NCBI RefSeq assembly: GCF_029892515.1
Contig: NZ_JARXVF010000005.1
Span: forward strand, 310,001-374,000
Reading direction: 5' to 3'
DNA: 64,000 nucleotides
Origin: Pseudaminobacter soli (ex Li et al. 2025)
GTDB taxonomy: Bacteria; Pseudomonadota; Alphaproteobacteria; Rhizobiales; Rhizobiaceae
Shown here: one piece after another, positions 33,570-42,323 of the stretch
Layout: each line of letters begins with the position of its first letter
Numbering within the stretch: the stretch's first letter is position 1
The notes under the pieces: generated by a model
Databases searched by the model: none
What the model was told of the DNA's origin: nothing
Seen by the model: only the letters and a program-made list of their open reading frames with translations
Position numbers and translations under genes: made by a program

Positions 33570-35229
33570 GCTCGCATCGAAATCCACCGGCACATCCGAA
33601 AAGCTGCTCGACATCCGCAACCTCAAGATCGAGGCCACCGTCTATCCGCCGGGCGAAGCGCCGCGCAACATCGTCATCGTCGATGGCGTGTCGGTGTCGC
33701 TCGAGCGTGGAAAGGTGCTTGGCCTCATCGGCGAATCCGGCGCGGGCAAGTCCACCATCGGCCTGTCCTCCATGGGCTATGGCCGCGGCGGCGTGCGAAT
33801 TACCGGCGGCGAGGTCATCCTCAACGGCCGCGACATCCTGAAAGGCGGCAAAGGTGGCCTGAGGGCACTGCGCGGCCGCGAGGTCTGCTACGTCGCCCAG
33901 TCGGCGGCCGCAGCCTTCAACCCGGCTCACAGGCTGATGAAGCAGGTGATCGAGGCTTCGCTCAAGCACGGCGTCTCCAGCCGCGCCGAGGCCGAGAAGC
34001 GCGCGGTGAACCTCTTCCGCAAGCTCAGCCTTCCGGACCCGGAAAACATCGGCAAGCGATTCCCGCACCAAGTGTCGGGCGGCCAGCTGCAGCGCGTCAT
34101 GACCGCCATGGCGCTATGCTCCGAACCCGACCTGATCGTCTTCGACGAACCGACCACCGCCCTCGACGTCACCACCCAGATCGACGTTTTGGCGGCGATC
34201 AAGGATGCGATCCGCGACACCGGCGTCGCCGCACTCTACATCACCCACGATCTTGCCGTGGTGGCGCAGGTTGCCGACGAGATCGCCGTGCTGCGGCACG
34301 GCAAGCTGGTCGAATGGGGCGATACGCGTCAGATCATCACCCAGCCCACGCAGGAATACACCAGCCAGCTCGTCTCGGTGCATGAGATCGCGCATGAAGA
34401 GCAGGCACCGGGCAAGGCGGCGGCGCTGTCGGTGAAAAATGTCACCGCGGCTTATGGCGGCGGCGCGATCAAGGTGCTGAAGAACGTCTCGGTAGAAATC
34501 GCCGCCGGCCAGACGCTGGCCGTGGTGGGCGAGTCCGGCTCTGGCAAATCCACGCTCGGCCGCGCCATCACCGGCCTGCTGCCGCCGCTCGAAGGCAGCA
34601 TCACCTTCGGCGGACGCACCCTGCCCTCCCGGCTCGCCGACCGCAGCAAGGAGGACCTGCGCCAGCTGCAGATGATCTACCAGATGGCCGACGTGGCGAT
34701 GAACCCGCGCCAGACCGTGGGCACCATCATCGGCCGGCCGCTGGAGTTCTATTTCGGCCTGCGCGGGCGCGAACGTGACAAGCGCGTGGCCGAGCTGCTC
34801 GACAAGATCGAGATGGGCAAGGGCTTTGTCGACCGCTACCCGGCCGAGCTGTCAGGAGGCCAGAAGCAACGCGTCTGCATCGCCCGGGCGCTGGCGGCTA
34901 AGCCGAGCCTGATCATCTGCGACGAGGTGACCAGCGCGCTCGACCCGCTGGTGGCGCACGGCATCCTCCAGCTGCTGCTCGAGCTGCAGAAGGAAGAGCA
35001 GGTCGCCTATCTCTTCATCACCCACGACCTCGCCACCGTGAAGACCATCGCTGACTCCATCGCGGTGATGTATCGCGGCGAGATCGTGCGCTACGGGCCG
35101 AAGAGCCAGGTTCTGACCCCGCCTTTCGACGCCTATACCGACCTACTGCTGTCTTCCGTTCCGGAGATGGAAGTGGGCTGGCTGGAAAAGGCGATCACTG
35201 GCCGCCGCATGGCAAGCGCCGGCAACTGA
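33562..35229 (+). CDS. Fused double ABC ATPase (DppD-DppF type)
   Basis: A 555-residue cytoplasmic protein with two complete ATPase domains. The first has Walker A GESGAGKST, signature VSGGQLQRV and Walker B LIVFDEPTTALD. The second has Walker A GESGSGKST, signature LSGGQKQRV and Walker B LIICDEVTSALD. It energises the peptide-type transporter as a single chain in place of separate DppD and DppF. GGAGG lies upstream of the ATG. Confidence 0.93.
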   Translation: MDRLASKSTGTSEKLLDIRNLKIEATVYPPGEAPRNIVIVDGVSVSLERGKVLGLIGESGAGKSTIGLSSMGYGRGGVRITGGEVILNGRDILKGGKGGLRALRGREVCYVAQSAAAAFNPAHRLMKQVIEASLKHGVSSRAEAEKRAVNLFRKLSLPDPENIGKRFPHQVSGGQLQRVMTAMALCSEPDLIVFDEPTTALDVTTQIDVLAAIKDAIRDTGVAALYITHDLAVVAQVADEIAVLRHGKLVEWGDTRQIITQPTQEYTSQLVSVHEIAHEEQAPGKAAALSVKNVTAAYGGGAIKVLKNVSVEIAAGQTLAVVGESGSGKSTLGRAITGLLPPLEGSITFGGRTLPSRLADRSKEDLRQLQMIYQMADVAMNPRQTVGTIIGRPLEFYFGLRGRERDKRVAELLDKIEMGKGFVDRYPAELSGGQKQRVCIARALAAKPSLIICDEVTSALDPLVAHGILQLLLELQKEEQVAYLFITHDLATVKTIADSIAVMYRGEIVRYGPKSQVLTPPFDAYTDLLLSSVPEMEVGWLEKAITGRRMASAGN

Positions 35230-35245
35230 GCCCGGGTGGATACTT

Positions 35246-35274
35246 CGTTGCGCGCCGATTTTCGACGCGCAACG
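35246..35274 (+). terminator. Hairpin after the ABC operon
   Basis: Perfect 9-bp stem CGTTGCGCG / CGCGCAACG with an 11-base loop, shortly after the ATPase stop. There is no T-run, so it may slow or protect the transcript end rather than stop it alone. Confidence 0.5.
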
Positions 35275-35309
35275 GACTGTCTAACAGCTTGAATCTGCGT
35301 ATCATTCTT

Positions 35310-35344
35310 CCCGAGAATCGATTCCGGTTCTCGGGATTTCTTTT
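35310..35344 (+). terminator. Intrinsic terminator before the phosphodiesterase gene
   Basis: Stem CCCGAGAA / TTCTCGGG with a 10-base loop, then ATTTCTTTT. It separates the ABC operon from the downstream alkaline phosphatase family gene, whose ribosome site follows within a few bases. Confidence 0.7.
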
Positions 35345-35359
35345 AGGTCGGAGAGGCCC

Positions 35360-36199
35360 ATGCCGCTGAAGAACAAGCTGTTGCTCATCATCCTCGACGG
35401 CGTGCCCTACCGCAACTGGCGCCGGCTGTTCGGCAACCTTGAGGGCTGGGTGCAGTCGGGCGATGCGCGCGTGTGGAAGATGCGCTCGGTGCTGCCCTCC
35501 ACCTCGGCCTGCTGCTACGCCTCGATCCACACCGGCGTGTCGCCGCAAGTTCACGGCATCCTTTCCAACGAGAACCGTTTTAGGGTCGAGCAGCCCGACC
35601 TGTTCTCCGAGATTTCCAGGGCCGGCGGCAAGACCGGCGCGGTGACGCATTCCTACTGGTCGGAATTCTTCAACCGCTATCCCTTCGATCTCGTCGAAGA
35701 CATGGAATATGACGAGCCGGGCGGGCCGATCACCCATGGCCGTTTCCACACCATGACCGGCTACAACCATAAGAACCAGATGACGCCGAGCGATGTCGAT
35801 CTCTTCGCCACGCTGACCATGCTGACAAAGCGCCACGGCATCGACTACGGCATACTGCACACCTGCACGCTCGACTCCATGGGCCACCGCTATGGCCACG
35901 ACTGCATCGAGATGGACCACGCCTGCTACGCCATGGACGGCATGCTGGCGGCCTTCCTGCCCAAATGGCTGGAAGCCGGCTTTGAGGTGATGGTCACCGC
36001 CGACCACGGCCAGACCGACCGTGGCCACCATGGCGGGCGCGAGGACGATCAGCAGGATTTCGCGCTCTACTATTTCGGCCGGGGGGACGGTCCGCAGGCA
36101 GACGCCCTGCTCGATCAGTTGCAGCTGGCTCCCACGGTGCTTAGCCGCCTCGGCGTAGAGATTCCTGACTCGATGAGGGCCAAGCCGTTCTTGGGATAG
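35360..36199 (+). CDS. Alkaline phosphatase superfamily protein (nucleotide pyrophosphatase/phosphodiesterase type)
   Basis: A 279-residue metal-dependent hydrolase. Asp13 in LLIILDGVP is a zinc ligand. STSACC and its neighbours carry the expected nucleophile Ser/Thr. VTADHGQTDRGHHGG supplies the paired Asp-His ligands. No signal peptide is visible, so it is probably cytosolic. It is a small autotransporter-free member of the type I phosphodiesterase group. It lies after the peptide-type ABC operon but behind a terminator; if functionally linked, the imported solute may carry a phosphate or phosphodiester group. Confidence 0.85.
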   Translation: MPLKNKLLLIILDGVPYRNWRRLFGNLEGWVQSGDARVWKMRSVLPSTSACCYASIHTGVSPQVHGILSNENRFRVEQPDLFSEISRAGGKTGAVTHSYWSEFFNRYPFDLVEDMEYDEPGGPITHGRFHTMTGYNHKNQMTPSDVDLFATLTMLTKRHGIDYGILHTCTLDSMGHRYGHDCIEMDHACYAMDGMLAAFLPKWLEAGFEVMVTADHGQTDRGHHGGREDDQQDFALYYFGRGDGPQADALLDQLQLAPTVLSRLGVEIPDSMRAKPFLG

Positions 36200-36780
36200 G
36201 TGGCAGGGCGGACCACCGCCCCTTCCTCATCCTCGGGCGTGGGTGCGGTGGGAACGCACCCACCCCACTTCGTCATCCTCGGGCCGGAGCACGAGCGCAG
36301 CGAAGTGCGCAGGACCCGGGGATCCATGCCGGTCGATTGAACCTGCCACGGCGGTGCCGAAAGAGCCTGTCGCGTGGTACGGCGTGGATGAATTTCGAGA
36401 CCGATCAGCGCCAACTCATTGAAATCATTCGCGCCGAAAGAAATCCGTAGCCCATTTCATCCGCCACCTTTCCGCCTCCCACATAATCCTCCGCATCGGC
36501 CTCACCGGGAACACGGGTCATGAACCGGATGAGCGTGGAGGCCGACGATGTCCGGGCTGGTGGCGTGACGGTAGCGCTGCTGGGCGATGAGCCCCCAAGT
36601 CCGGGCCTAGGGAGCGGCTGGCCGCGCGAATGTGGAGGCGACTGAGCGTGGCAAGAGCATCGAACGGGCGGTCGAAGGGCCGCAAGATTTACCTAAACGA
36701 GCGCGTCCGACGACCGCCCGTCTTCCCAGGTTCTTTGACAACAGCCAGACGCGAGAGCGGGCGTGGCACCGAATAAGTGC

Positions 36781-36820
36781 GTCCTTCGAGGCTCGCTACG
36801 CTCGCACCTCAGGATGAGGG
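36781..36820. repeat. Dispersed repeat, copy A
   Basis: TTCGAGGCTCGCTACGCTCG followed by CACCTCAGGATGAGGG. The opposite-strand copy at 36894-36953 keeps the TTCGAGGCTC core and the CCTCA...ATGAGGG end. Confidence 0.6.
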
Positions 36821-36893
36821 GGGTGGGTGCGGCAACTCAAGATGAGGGAGGTCGGCGCGGTGGCACCCTCGGACGGAGGCGGGCGACAACGGT

Positions 36894-36953
36894 AGCCCTC
36901 ATGGTGAGGCGCGCAGTGCAGCGAAGCGTAACGGAGCCTCGAACCACGAGGGC
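36894..36953. repeat. Dispersed repeat, copy B (inverted)
   Basis: Starts AGCCCTCATGGTGAGG and ends near GGAGCCTCGAACCACGAGGG. It is an inverted, diverged copy of the 36781-36820 element and abuts the 3' end of the alpha/beta hydrolase gene. Confidence 0.55.
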
Positions 36954-36992
36954 GGGATGAAGCGCGCGACCATCCCTCCCCAGGTAGAAGAC

Positions 36993-37934
36993 TCAATACG
37001 GCCAGTCGCCCTTCCCAAGCGCACGCACCGCATCGACGATGCGCGTAAAACTCTCCCGCGCACGGCCGACCGAGTGGCGGGCGCGCAGATAGCCATGTAC
37101 CAGGCCGGGCTCGTCGAACCACCAGGCCTTGCCGCCGGCGGCAAGGATATGGTCGCGATAGTCGCGGCCGTCATCCGACAGCGGGTCGCATTCGGCGGTG
37201 ATGACGGCCGTGGGCGGCAAGCCGGCATAGCCCGTATCGTTGAACGGCGCGAAGGTGACGTCCTTTGAAATGTTCCGGCCGCCGGCGCGCATGTCGCGAT
37301 AATAGTCCATGTCGCGCACGCTCAGCAGCGGCGCGTCGGAATGGGTGAGATAGGAGCCCTGCCCGAGCTTGCCGCCGAGGCCCGGATAGATCAGCACCTG
37401 GCCGATGGCCGCCCGGTCATGCCCGCGTGTGGTGTGCGCCACCGCCGCCGCCAGATTGCCGCCGGCCGAGTCGCCGCACAGCACGATCGGCTGCGCATAG
37501 GTCTTCGCCGCCCATTCGAAGGCCGCGCGGCAATCGTCATAAGCTGCGGGGTGCGTGTGTTCCGGCACCAGGCGGTAGTCGACCGACACCACCTCGTAGC
37601 CGGTGCGCTCGCAGATTTCGGCGCAGACGTCGTCATGACTGTCGAGCCCGCCGAGGATAAAACCGCCGCCGTGGAAATAGAGCACCACCGCCGCGTCGTT
37701 CGGCTCGGCGTTGCGATAGATGCGGACCGGAATTTTGTGCGTCGGCGTCTCGACGGCGGCGTCGGCCGCAGTCACGCTTGCCGGATAGCCGGCGTGGAAC
37801 TCGCGGCACATCCGGTCATAGGTGCGCCGCTGTTCCTCCACGCTGTGGTCGACCGCGTCCGGCGGATAGAAGCTGTTGGTGCGGTCGATGAAAGCCCAGG
37901 TCTCGGCATCGATCAGCTTGCTGTAGTCGGTCAT
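36993..37934 (-). CDS. Alpha/beta hydrolase, hormone-sensitive-lipase (GDXG) family
   Basis: A 313-residue cytosolic esterase-type enzyme. The oxyanion motif is YFHGGGFILGG, the nucleophile elbow is GDSAGGN, the acid lies in ECDPLSDDG, and the catalytic His in LVHGYL. It is the last gene of the carnitine-type cluster, 24 bases after the CaiD-like gene. Hydrolysis of acylcarnitines or of the betainyl-CoA thioester would fit this setting, but both are inference. Confidence 0.87.
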   Translation of the reverse strand: MTDYSKLIDAETWAFIDRTNSFYPPDAVDHSVEEQRRTYDRMCREFHAGYPASVTAADAAVETPTHKIPVRIYRNAEPNDAAVVLYFHGGGFILGGLDSHDDVCAEICERTGYEVVSVDYRLVPEHTHPAAYDDCRAAFEWAAKTYAQPIVLCGDSAGGNLAAAVAHTTRGHDRAAIGQVLIYPGLGGKLGQGSYLTHSDAPLLSVRDMDYYRDMRAGGRNISKDVTFAPFNDTGYAGLPPTAVITAECDPLSDDGRDYRDHILAAGGKAWWFDEPGLVHGYLRARHSVGRARESFTRIVDAVRALGKGDWPY

Positions 37935-37958
37935 CGGTCGTCCTCCTGCACTGCTATT

Positions 37959-38741
37959 CTATTTGCCCTTCCACACCGGTTCGCGCTTTTCGGCGAAGGC
38001 GCGGAAGCCCTCCATGTTGTCGTCCGAGGCGTAGAGCTCGTCGACGGTGCGGAACTTGCGCTTGGTGATCCAGTTCATGGCGTCCTGGAACTCCATCGCC
38101 TCGGCCCTGCGAGCCACTTCCTTGATGGAAGCGAAGACCAGCGGCGGGCCACCGGCGAGCAGGCGGGCGATCTCCCAGACGCGGTCCTCGAGCTTGTCAG
38201 CCGGCAGCACTTCGTTGACGAGGCCCCAGCGGTGCGCCTCGGCCACATCCATCCAGCGGCCAGTGAGCAAGAGGTCCATGGCAATATGGTAGGGAATGCG
38301 CTTGGGCAGCTTGATGGTCGCGGCATCGGCCAGCGTGCCTGCCTTGATTTCCGGCAGCGCGAAGCTCGAATGCTCGGAGGCGTAGATCAGGTCGCACGAC
38401 AGCGCGAGCTCGAAGCCGCCGCCCACCGCCATGCCGTTGACGCAGGCGATCACCGGCTTGTTGAGGTCACGCAGTTCCTGCAGGCCGGCGAAACCGCCGA
38501 CACCATAGTCGCCGTCGACGGCATCGCCATTGGCCGCGGCCTTGAGGTCCCAGCCGGCGGAAAAGAACTTTTCGCCGGCAGTCTTCACGATGCAAACGCG
38601 CAGTTCGGGGTCGTCGCGGAAGGCCTGGAAGGTCAAGCCCATCTGGCGCGAGGTGGCAAGGTCGATCGCATTGGCCTTGGGCCGGTCGAGCGTGACCTCG
38701 AGAACGGCGCCTTCGCGGCGGGTTTTGATAACGTCGGACAT
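37959..38741 (-). CDS. caiD: Enoyl-CoA hydratase family, carnitinyl-CoA dehydratase-like
   Basis: A 260-residue crotonase-fold enzyme. The oxyanion-hole strands are KFFSAGWDLKAAA and NGMAVGGGFELALSCD; ALPEIKAGTLADA carries the catalytic Glu region. The sequence GWDLK and the C-terminal WKGK resemble CaiD. It would hydrate crotonobetainyl-CoA to L-carnitinyl-CoA. It lies between the acyl-CoA ligase and the alpha/beta hydrolase genes, which supports this role over general beta-oxidation. Confidence 0.83.
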   Translation of the reverse strand: MSDVIKTRREGAVLEVTLDRPKANAIDLATSRQMGLTFQAFRDDPELRVCIVKTAGEKFFSAGWDLKAAANGDAVDGDYGVGGFAGLQELRDLNKPVIACVNGMAVGGGFELALSCDLIYASEHSSFALPEIKAGTLADAATIKLPKRIPYHIAMDLLLTGRWMDVAEAHRWGLVNEVLPADKLEDRVWEIARLLAGGPPLVFASIKEVARRAEAMEFQDAMNWITKRKFRTVDELYASDDNMEGFRAFAEKREPVWKGK

Positions 38742-38765
38742 TTTTTTGGAAACCTCCCTGGCGGC

Positions 38766-40892
38766 TCAGCCTTCGGCCGAGACCGCAACCTTCTTCTCGT
38801 GGGAAACGGCCGTGGCCGCTTCGCCATCATTCGTCACCAGCAGCGCGTCGGCGATCCAGGCGCCCTTGCCCTCGCCGCAGACGATGAGCGGGTTCACGTC
38901 GAGTTCCTCGATGGTGCCCGCGCGTTCCTGGACGAAGCGCGAAATGGCGAGGATCGCATCCACCGCAGCCGAAACGTCAGCCTTGGCGCGGCCGCGATAG
39001 CCGTCGAGCAGCGGGTAGAGCCGCAGGCTCTTCAGCGCCGCCTCGACTTCTTCACGGGACGCCGGCAGAAGCAGGGTTGCGCTATCCTTGAGCAGTTCGA
39101 CCAGCACGCCACCGGTGCCCACGGTCATGACCGGGCCGAACAGCGCATCGCGCGTGACGCCGACGATCAGCTCGGCAACGCCCCCCTCCACCATGCGCTC
39201 GACATAGAGCCCAGTGCCCAGCGGTAGCAGAGCCTCGGCTGTCGCCCGCACTTCTTCGGCGGATTTGAGGTTCAGTTTAACCGCGCCGAGTTCGCTCTTG
39301 TGGGCGACGCCCAGCGCCTTGAGCGCTACCGGGAAGCCGAGCTTCTCGGCCGCCGCGACAGCCTCGGCGACGCTGGCCGCGCGGGCTCCTTGCGGCACGG
39401 CAAGACCGGCAGAACGAAGCAGCGCCTTGGCTTCGGCTTCGTCGGGCGTATTCCGACCGGCACCTGCGGCCGAACTCGCATTCGATCCGATGGCACCGCT
39501 TGCCAGCCGCGCCCACGCCTCGCCGATGAACGCCGCCGCTTCGGCCGCGTCCATCGCCTCGACGATACCCTGCAGGGGCACGACGCCGCGCTTGAACAGC
39601 TCGGCGGCGTGCGCCTCGGTCACGTTTTCCAGCATTGAGGCAACAATGGCGCCACGCGCCTTGTTGGTCCGCAGCGCGGACTCGAAGGCACGCATCGTCG
39701 GCCACCAGTCGGCATCCGAGCAACGGTCGCCGCGCGGGAAATCGAGCACCAGCATATTGAGGTCGAACCCGCCCGACACCATCGCGGTGAAGGTGTCGGT
39801 CATGGCCGGTTCGTTGTTCCAGATGAAGGTGTGGTAGTCGAGCGGATTGGCCACCGCCACGAAGGAGCCGAGCGTCGATTTCACCCGCGCCCAGTGCTCC
39901 TCGGTCAGCTTGGGGAAGCGCACCTTGCGGCCTTCCGCGCTGTCGGCCATCACCGAGGCCTCGCCGCCCGAGCAGCTCATGGAAGACAGCGTGTAGCCGG
40001 GAAGCGGGCCGAAAGCGTGCAGAAGCTTCAGCGTTTCGAGAAGCGAGGGGATCGAGTTCACCCGCGCAATGCCGAGCCGCTTGAGGAAGGCGTCCGACGA
40101 AGCGTCGGTACCTGCAAGCGAGGCCGTATGCGACACGGTCGCGGCGCGCGCCTGTTCGGAACGGCCGACCTTCATCGCCACGATCGGCTTGTTCAGCTCG
40201 CGTGCCCGAGCTGCCAGCCGTTCGAAACCGTCGACCTTGTCGAAGCCTTCAATGTGCAGGCCCAGGCAGGAAACGCGGTCGTCCTCGATCAGGCCGAGCG
40301 CCATTTCGGAGAGGCCGGTCTGCGCCTGGTTGCCCGCCGTCATCAGGAAGGCGATGGGCAGGCCGCGCTGCTGCATGGTGATGTTGCAGGCGATGTTGGA
40401 CGACTGCGTGATGATCGCAACGCCGCGCGTGCCGGGCTCCAGTCGCTGGCCGCCATGCTGGTCGGGCCAGAGCAGAGCGCCGTCGGCATAGTTGATCAGG
40501 CCGTAGCAGTTCGGCCCGATGATGGGCATGGAGCCGGCAGCGGCGACCAGTTCGGCCTGCAGGCGCTCGCCGTTGTCATCGTCGGCGCCGGCTTCGAGGA
40601 AGCCGGAGGCAAAGCAGATCGCGCCGCCCGCGCCGCGCTCGGAAAGCTCGCGCACGATGTCGATAGTGGCGAAGCGATTGACGCCGATGAAGACGGCGTC
40701 GGGCGCGCCCGGCAGATCGGCGACGGAGGCATAGGCCTTCACGCCTTCCACCTCGTCGCGCTTGGGATGCACCGGCCAGATATCGCCGGCAAAGCCCATC
40801 TTCAGCGATTGCTTGACGACATTGGGCGCGAAAGAGCCGCCCCCGATGACCGCAATCGATTTGGGGCGCAGGAGCCGTTCAAGACGCAGCAT
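38766..40892 (-). CDS. NDP-forming acyl-CoA synthetase (acetate-CoA ligase family)
   Basis: A 708-residue protein combining the CoA-binding and CoA-ligase domains (residues about 5-460: SIAVIGGGSFAPNVVKQSLK, IIGPNCYGLINYADG, TQSSNIACNITMQQRG, SHTASLAGTD) with a C-terminal ATP-grasp domain (PVALKALGVAHKSELGAVKL, ELIVGVTRDALFGPVMTVG). It makes acyl-CoA with release of ADP or GDP-type product rather than AMP. In this cluster its likely substrate is gamma-butyrobetaine, crotonobetaine or carnitine. It starts three bases after the acyl-CoA dehydrogenase stop. Confidence 0.87.
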   Translation of the reverse strand: MLRLERLLRPKSIAVIGGGSFAPNVVKQSLKMGFAGDIWPVHPKRDEVEGVKAYASVADLPGAPDAVFIGVNRFATIDIVRELSERGAGGAICFASGFLEAGADDDNGERLQAELVAAAGSMPIIGPNCYGLINYADGALLWPDQHGGQRLEPGTRGVAIITQSSNIACNITMQQRGLPIAFLMTAGNQAQTGLSEMALGLIEDDRVSCLGLHIEGFDKVDGFERLAARARELNKPIVAMKVGRSEQARAATVSHTASLAGTDASSDAFLKRLGIARVNSIPSLLETLKLLHAFGPLPGYTLSSMSCSGGEASVMADSAEGRKVRFPKLTEEHWARVKSTLGSFVAVANPLDYHTFIWNNEPAMTDTFTAMVSGGFDLNMLVLDFPRGDRCSDADWWPTMRAFESALRTNKARGAIVASMLENVTEAHAAELFKRGVVPLQGIVEAMDAAEAAAFIGEAWARLASGAIGSNASSAAGAGRNTPDEAEAKALLRSAGLAVPQGARAASVAEAVAAAEKLGFPVALKALGVAHKSELGAVKLNLKSAEEVRATAEALLPLGTGLYVERMVEGGVAELIVGVTRDALFGPVMTVGTGGVLVELLKDSATLLLPASREEVEAALKSLRLYPLLDGYRGRAKADVSAAVDAILAISRFVQERAGTIEELDVNPLIVCGEGKGAWIADALLVTNDGEAATAVSHEKKVAVSAEG

Positions 40893-40895
40893 GGC

Positions 40896-42059
40896 TCAGC
40901 CTCCGACGGCGCGCAGCAGTGCGCGGCTGATGATGTGGCGCTGGATCTCGGACGTGCCTTCCCAGATGCGCTCGACGCGGGCGTCGCGCCAGATGCGCTC
41001 CAGCGGCAGGTCGTCCATCAGGCCCATACCGCCATGGATCTGGATCGCCTCGTCGGCGATGAAAGCCAGAACCTCGGTGGCCTTGAGCTTGGCCATGGCC
41101 ATGTCCTGATCGGTCACGGTGCCCTGGTCGTACTTCCAGCCGGCTTCGCGGGTCAGGAGTTCGGCCGCCTTCAGCTCGGTCGCCATGTCGGCGAGCTTGA
41201 AGGAGACGCCCTGGAACTTGCCGATCTGCTGGCCGAATTGCTCGCGCTGGGCGGCATATTCGATGGCGTGGCCAAGCGCGCGCTCGGCACGTCCGAGACA
41301 GGTCGAGGCGACCTGCAGGCGGGTTGCGCCCAGCCAGCTATTGGCGACCTCAAAGCCCTTGTGGACCTCGCCGAGCACCTGGCTCTTGGGCAGGCGGCAG
41401 TTGTCGAATTCCAGGATCGCATTGGTGTAGCCGCGATGCGACACGTTGCGGTAGCCGTCACGGACATTGAAGCCAGGCGTGCCCTTGTCGACGAAGAAGG
41501 CGGTGATCTTCTTGCGCTTGCCGCGCGGAGAATCCTCTTCGCCCGAAGCCATGAACACGATGGCGAAATCGGCGATGTCGGCGTGGCTGATAAAATGCTT
41601 GGTGCCGTTGAGTATCCAGTCGTCGCCGTCCTGCACCGCACTCGCCTTCATGCCGCGCAGGTCGGAACCTGCGCCCGGCTCGGTCATGGCCAGGCAGTCC
41701 CACTTCTCGCCGCGGATGCAAGGGTAGAGGTACTTTTCCTTCTGCTCGTCGGTGCCGGCAAGCAGGATGTTCGACGGGCGCGCCACGCAGGTCCAGTGCA
41801 GCGCATAGTTGGCGCGACCGAGTTCCTTTTCGTAGAGCAGCCAGGACACGGTATCGAGGCCCGCGCCACCGACTTCGGCGGGCATGTTGGCGGCGTAGAG
41901 GCCGGCCTCGATCGCCTTGGCCTTGATCTCGTCGATCAGCTCGCGACGCAGGTGCCCGGTGCGCTCCACCTCCGCCTCATGCGGATAAAGCTCGTTTTCG
42001 ACAAAGGCCCGCGTCGTGTCGACGATCAGGCGCTGTTCTTCGGAAAGACCGAAATCCAT
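40896..42059 (-). CDS. Acyl-CoA dehydrogenase, CaiA-like
   Basis: A 387-residue FAD enzyme. It begins MDFGLSEEQRLIVDTTRAFV. Landmarks are AMTEPGAGSDLRGM (FAD/substrate site), QFGQQIGKFQGVSFKLADM, QIHGGMGLMDDLPLERIWRDAR and a catalytic Glu in IWEGTSEIQRHII. In the cluster it would oxidise gamma-butyrobetainyl-CoA to crotonobetainyl-CoA, passing electrons to electron-transfer flavoprotein. GGAGG precedes the ATG at 42059. It and the next genes overlap or touch, forming a tight operon. Confidence 0.88.
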   Translation of the reverse strand: MDFGLSEEQRLIVDTTRAFVENELYPHEAEVERTGHLRRELIDEIKAKAIEAGLYAANMPAEVGGAGLDTVSWLLYEKELGRANYALHWTCVARPSNILLAGTDEQKEKYLYPCIRGEKWDCLAMTEPGAGSDLRGMKASAVQDGDDWILNGTKHFISHADIADFAIVFMASGEEDSPRGKRKKITAFFVDKGTPGFNVRDGYRNVSHRGYTNAILEFDNCRLPKSQVLGEVHKGFEVANSWLGATRLQVASTCLGRAERALGHAIEYAAQREQFGQQIGKFQGVSFKLADMATELKAAELLTREAGWKYDQGTVTDQDMAMAKLKATEVLAFIADEAIQIHGGMGLMDDLPLERIWRDARVERIWEGTSEIQRHIISRALLRAVGG

Positions 42060-42164
42060 GATTAACCTCCCATGCAGGCGACATGATCGCCCAAAATTCG
42101 ACCCCCACCCGGGTCTCGCCCGTCCTTCGCCCGGGGCGGGGCAATTGCATATGTCGCGACTTAC

Positions 42165-42228
42165 CCCCACTCCGCCTCGCTCCGCTCGGCACCTCTCCCC
42201 CTCAAAAGGGGAGAGGAAGGGCGCCAGC
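42165..42228. repeat. GC-rich dispersed repeat, left copy of an inverted pair
   Basis: Starts CCCCCACTCCGCCTCGCTCC and contains the hairpin CCTCTCCCC-TCAA-GGGGAGAGG. The reverse complement of the outer part recurs at 42246-42300. Together they fill most of the 264-base gap between the dehydrogenase genes. Confidence 0.65.
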
Positions 42229-42245
42229 CTTGCGGACGGGCGTTT

Positions 42246-42300
42246 CCTCTCCCCCGTCGATCGGGGGAGAGGTGGCGCGCGAAGCGCGACGGAGTGGGGG
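42246..42300. repeat. GC-rich dispersed repeat, right copy of an inverted pair
   Basis: Contains the hairpin CCTCTCCCCC-GTCGAT-GGGGGAGAGG and ends GCGCGACGGAGTGGGGGG, the opposite orientation of 42165-42228. It lies inside the carnitine operon and could modulate expression between its two halves. Confidence 0.65.
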
Positions 42301-42323
42301 GTCGAATGTCAGCGACACAAACC

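Larger units (their letters stand above)
36200..36992. other. Gene-free, repeat-rich interval
   Basis: About 790 bases with no convincing gene on either strand. It contains at least two dispersed-repeat types: CGTCATCCTCGGGC...GGATCCATGCCGG at 36271-36331, and an inverted pair around TTCGAGGCTCGC with ends near GATGAGGG (36781-36820 and 36894-36953). The part 36500-36770 looks like decayed sequence: short frames broken by stops, with no recognisable product. Confidence 0.6.

Noticed and set aside
36632-36817. 61-codon frame in the repeat-rich gap
   Set aside because: No ribosome site or known motif, and its end runs into a dispersed repeat.
39831-42065. 744-codon plus-strand frame opposite the acyl-CoA synthetase and dehydrogenase
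   Set aside because: Antisense of two well-supported enzymes, with no domain of its own.
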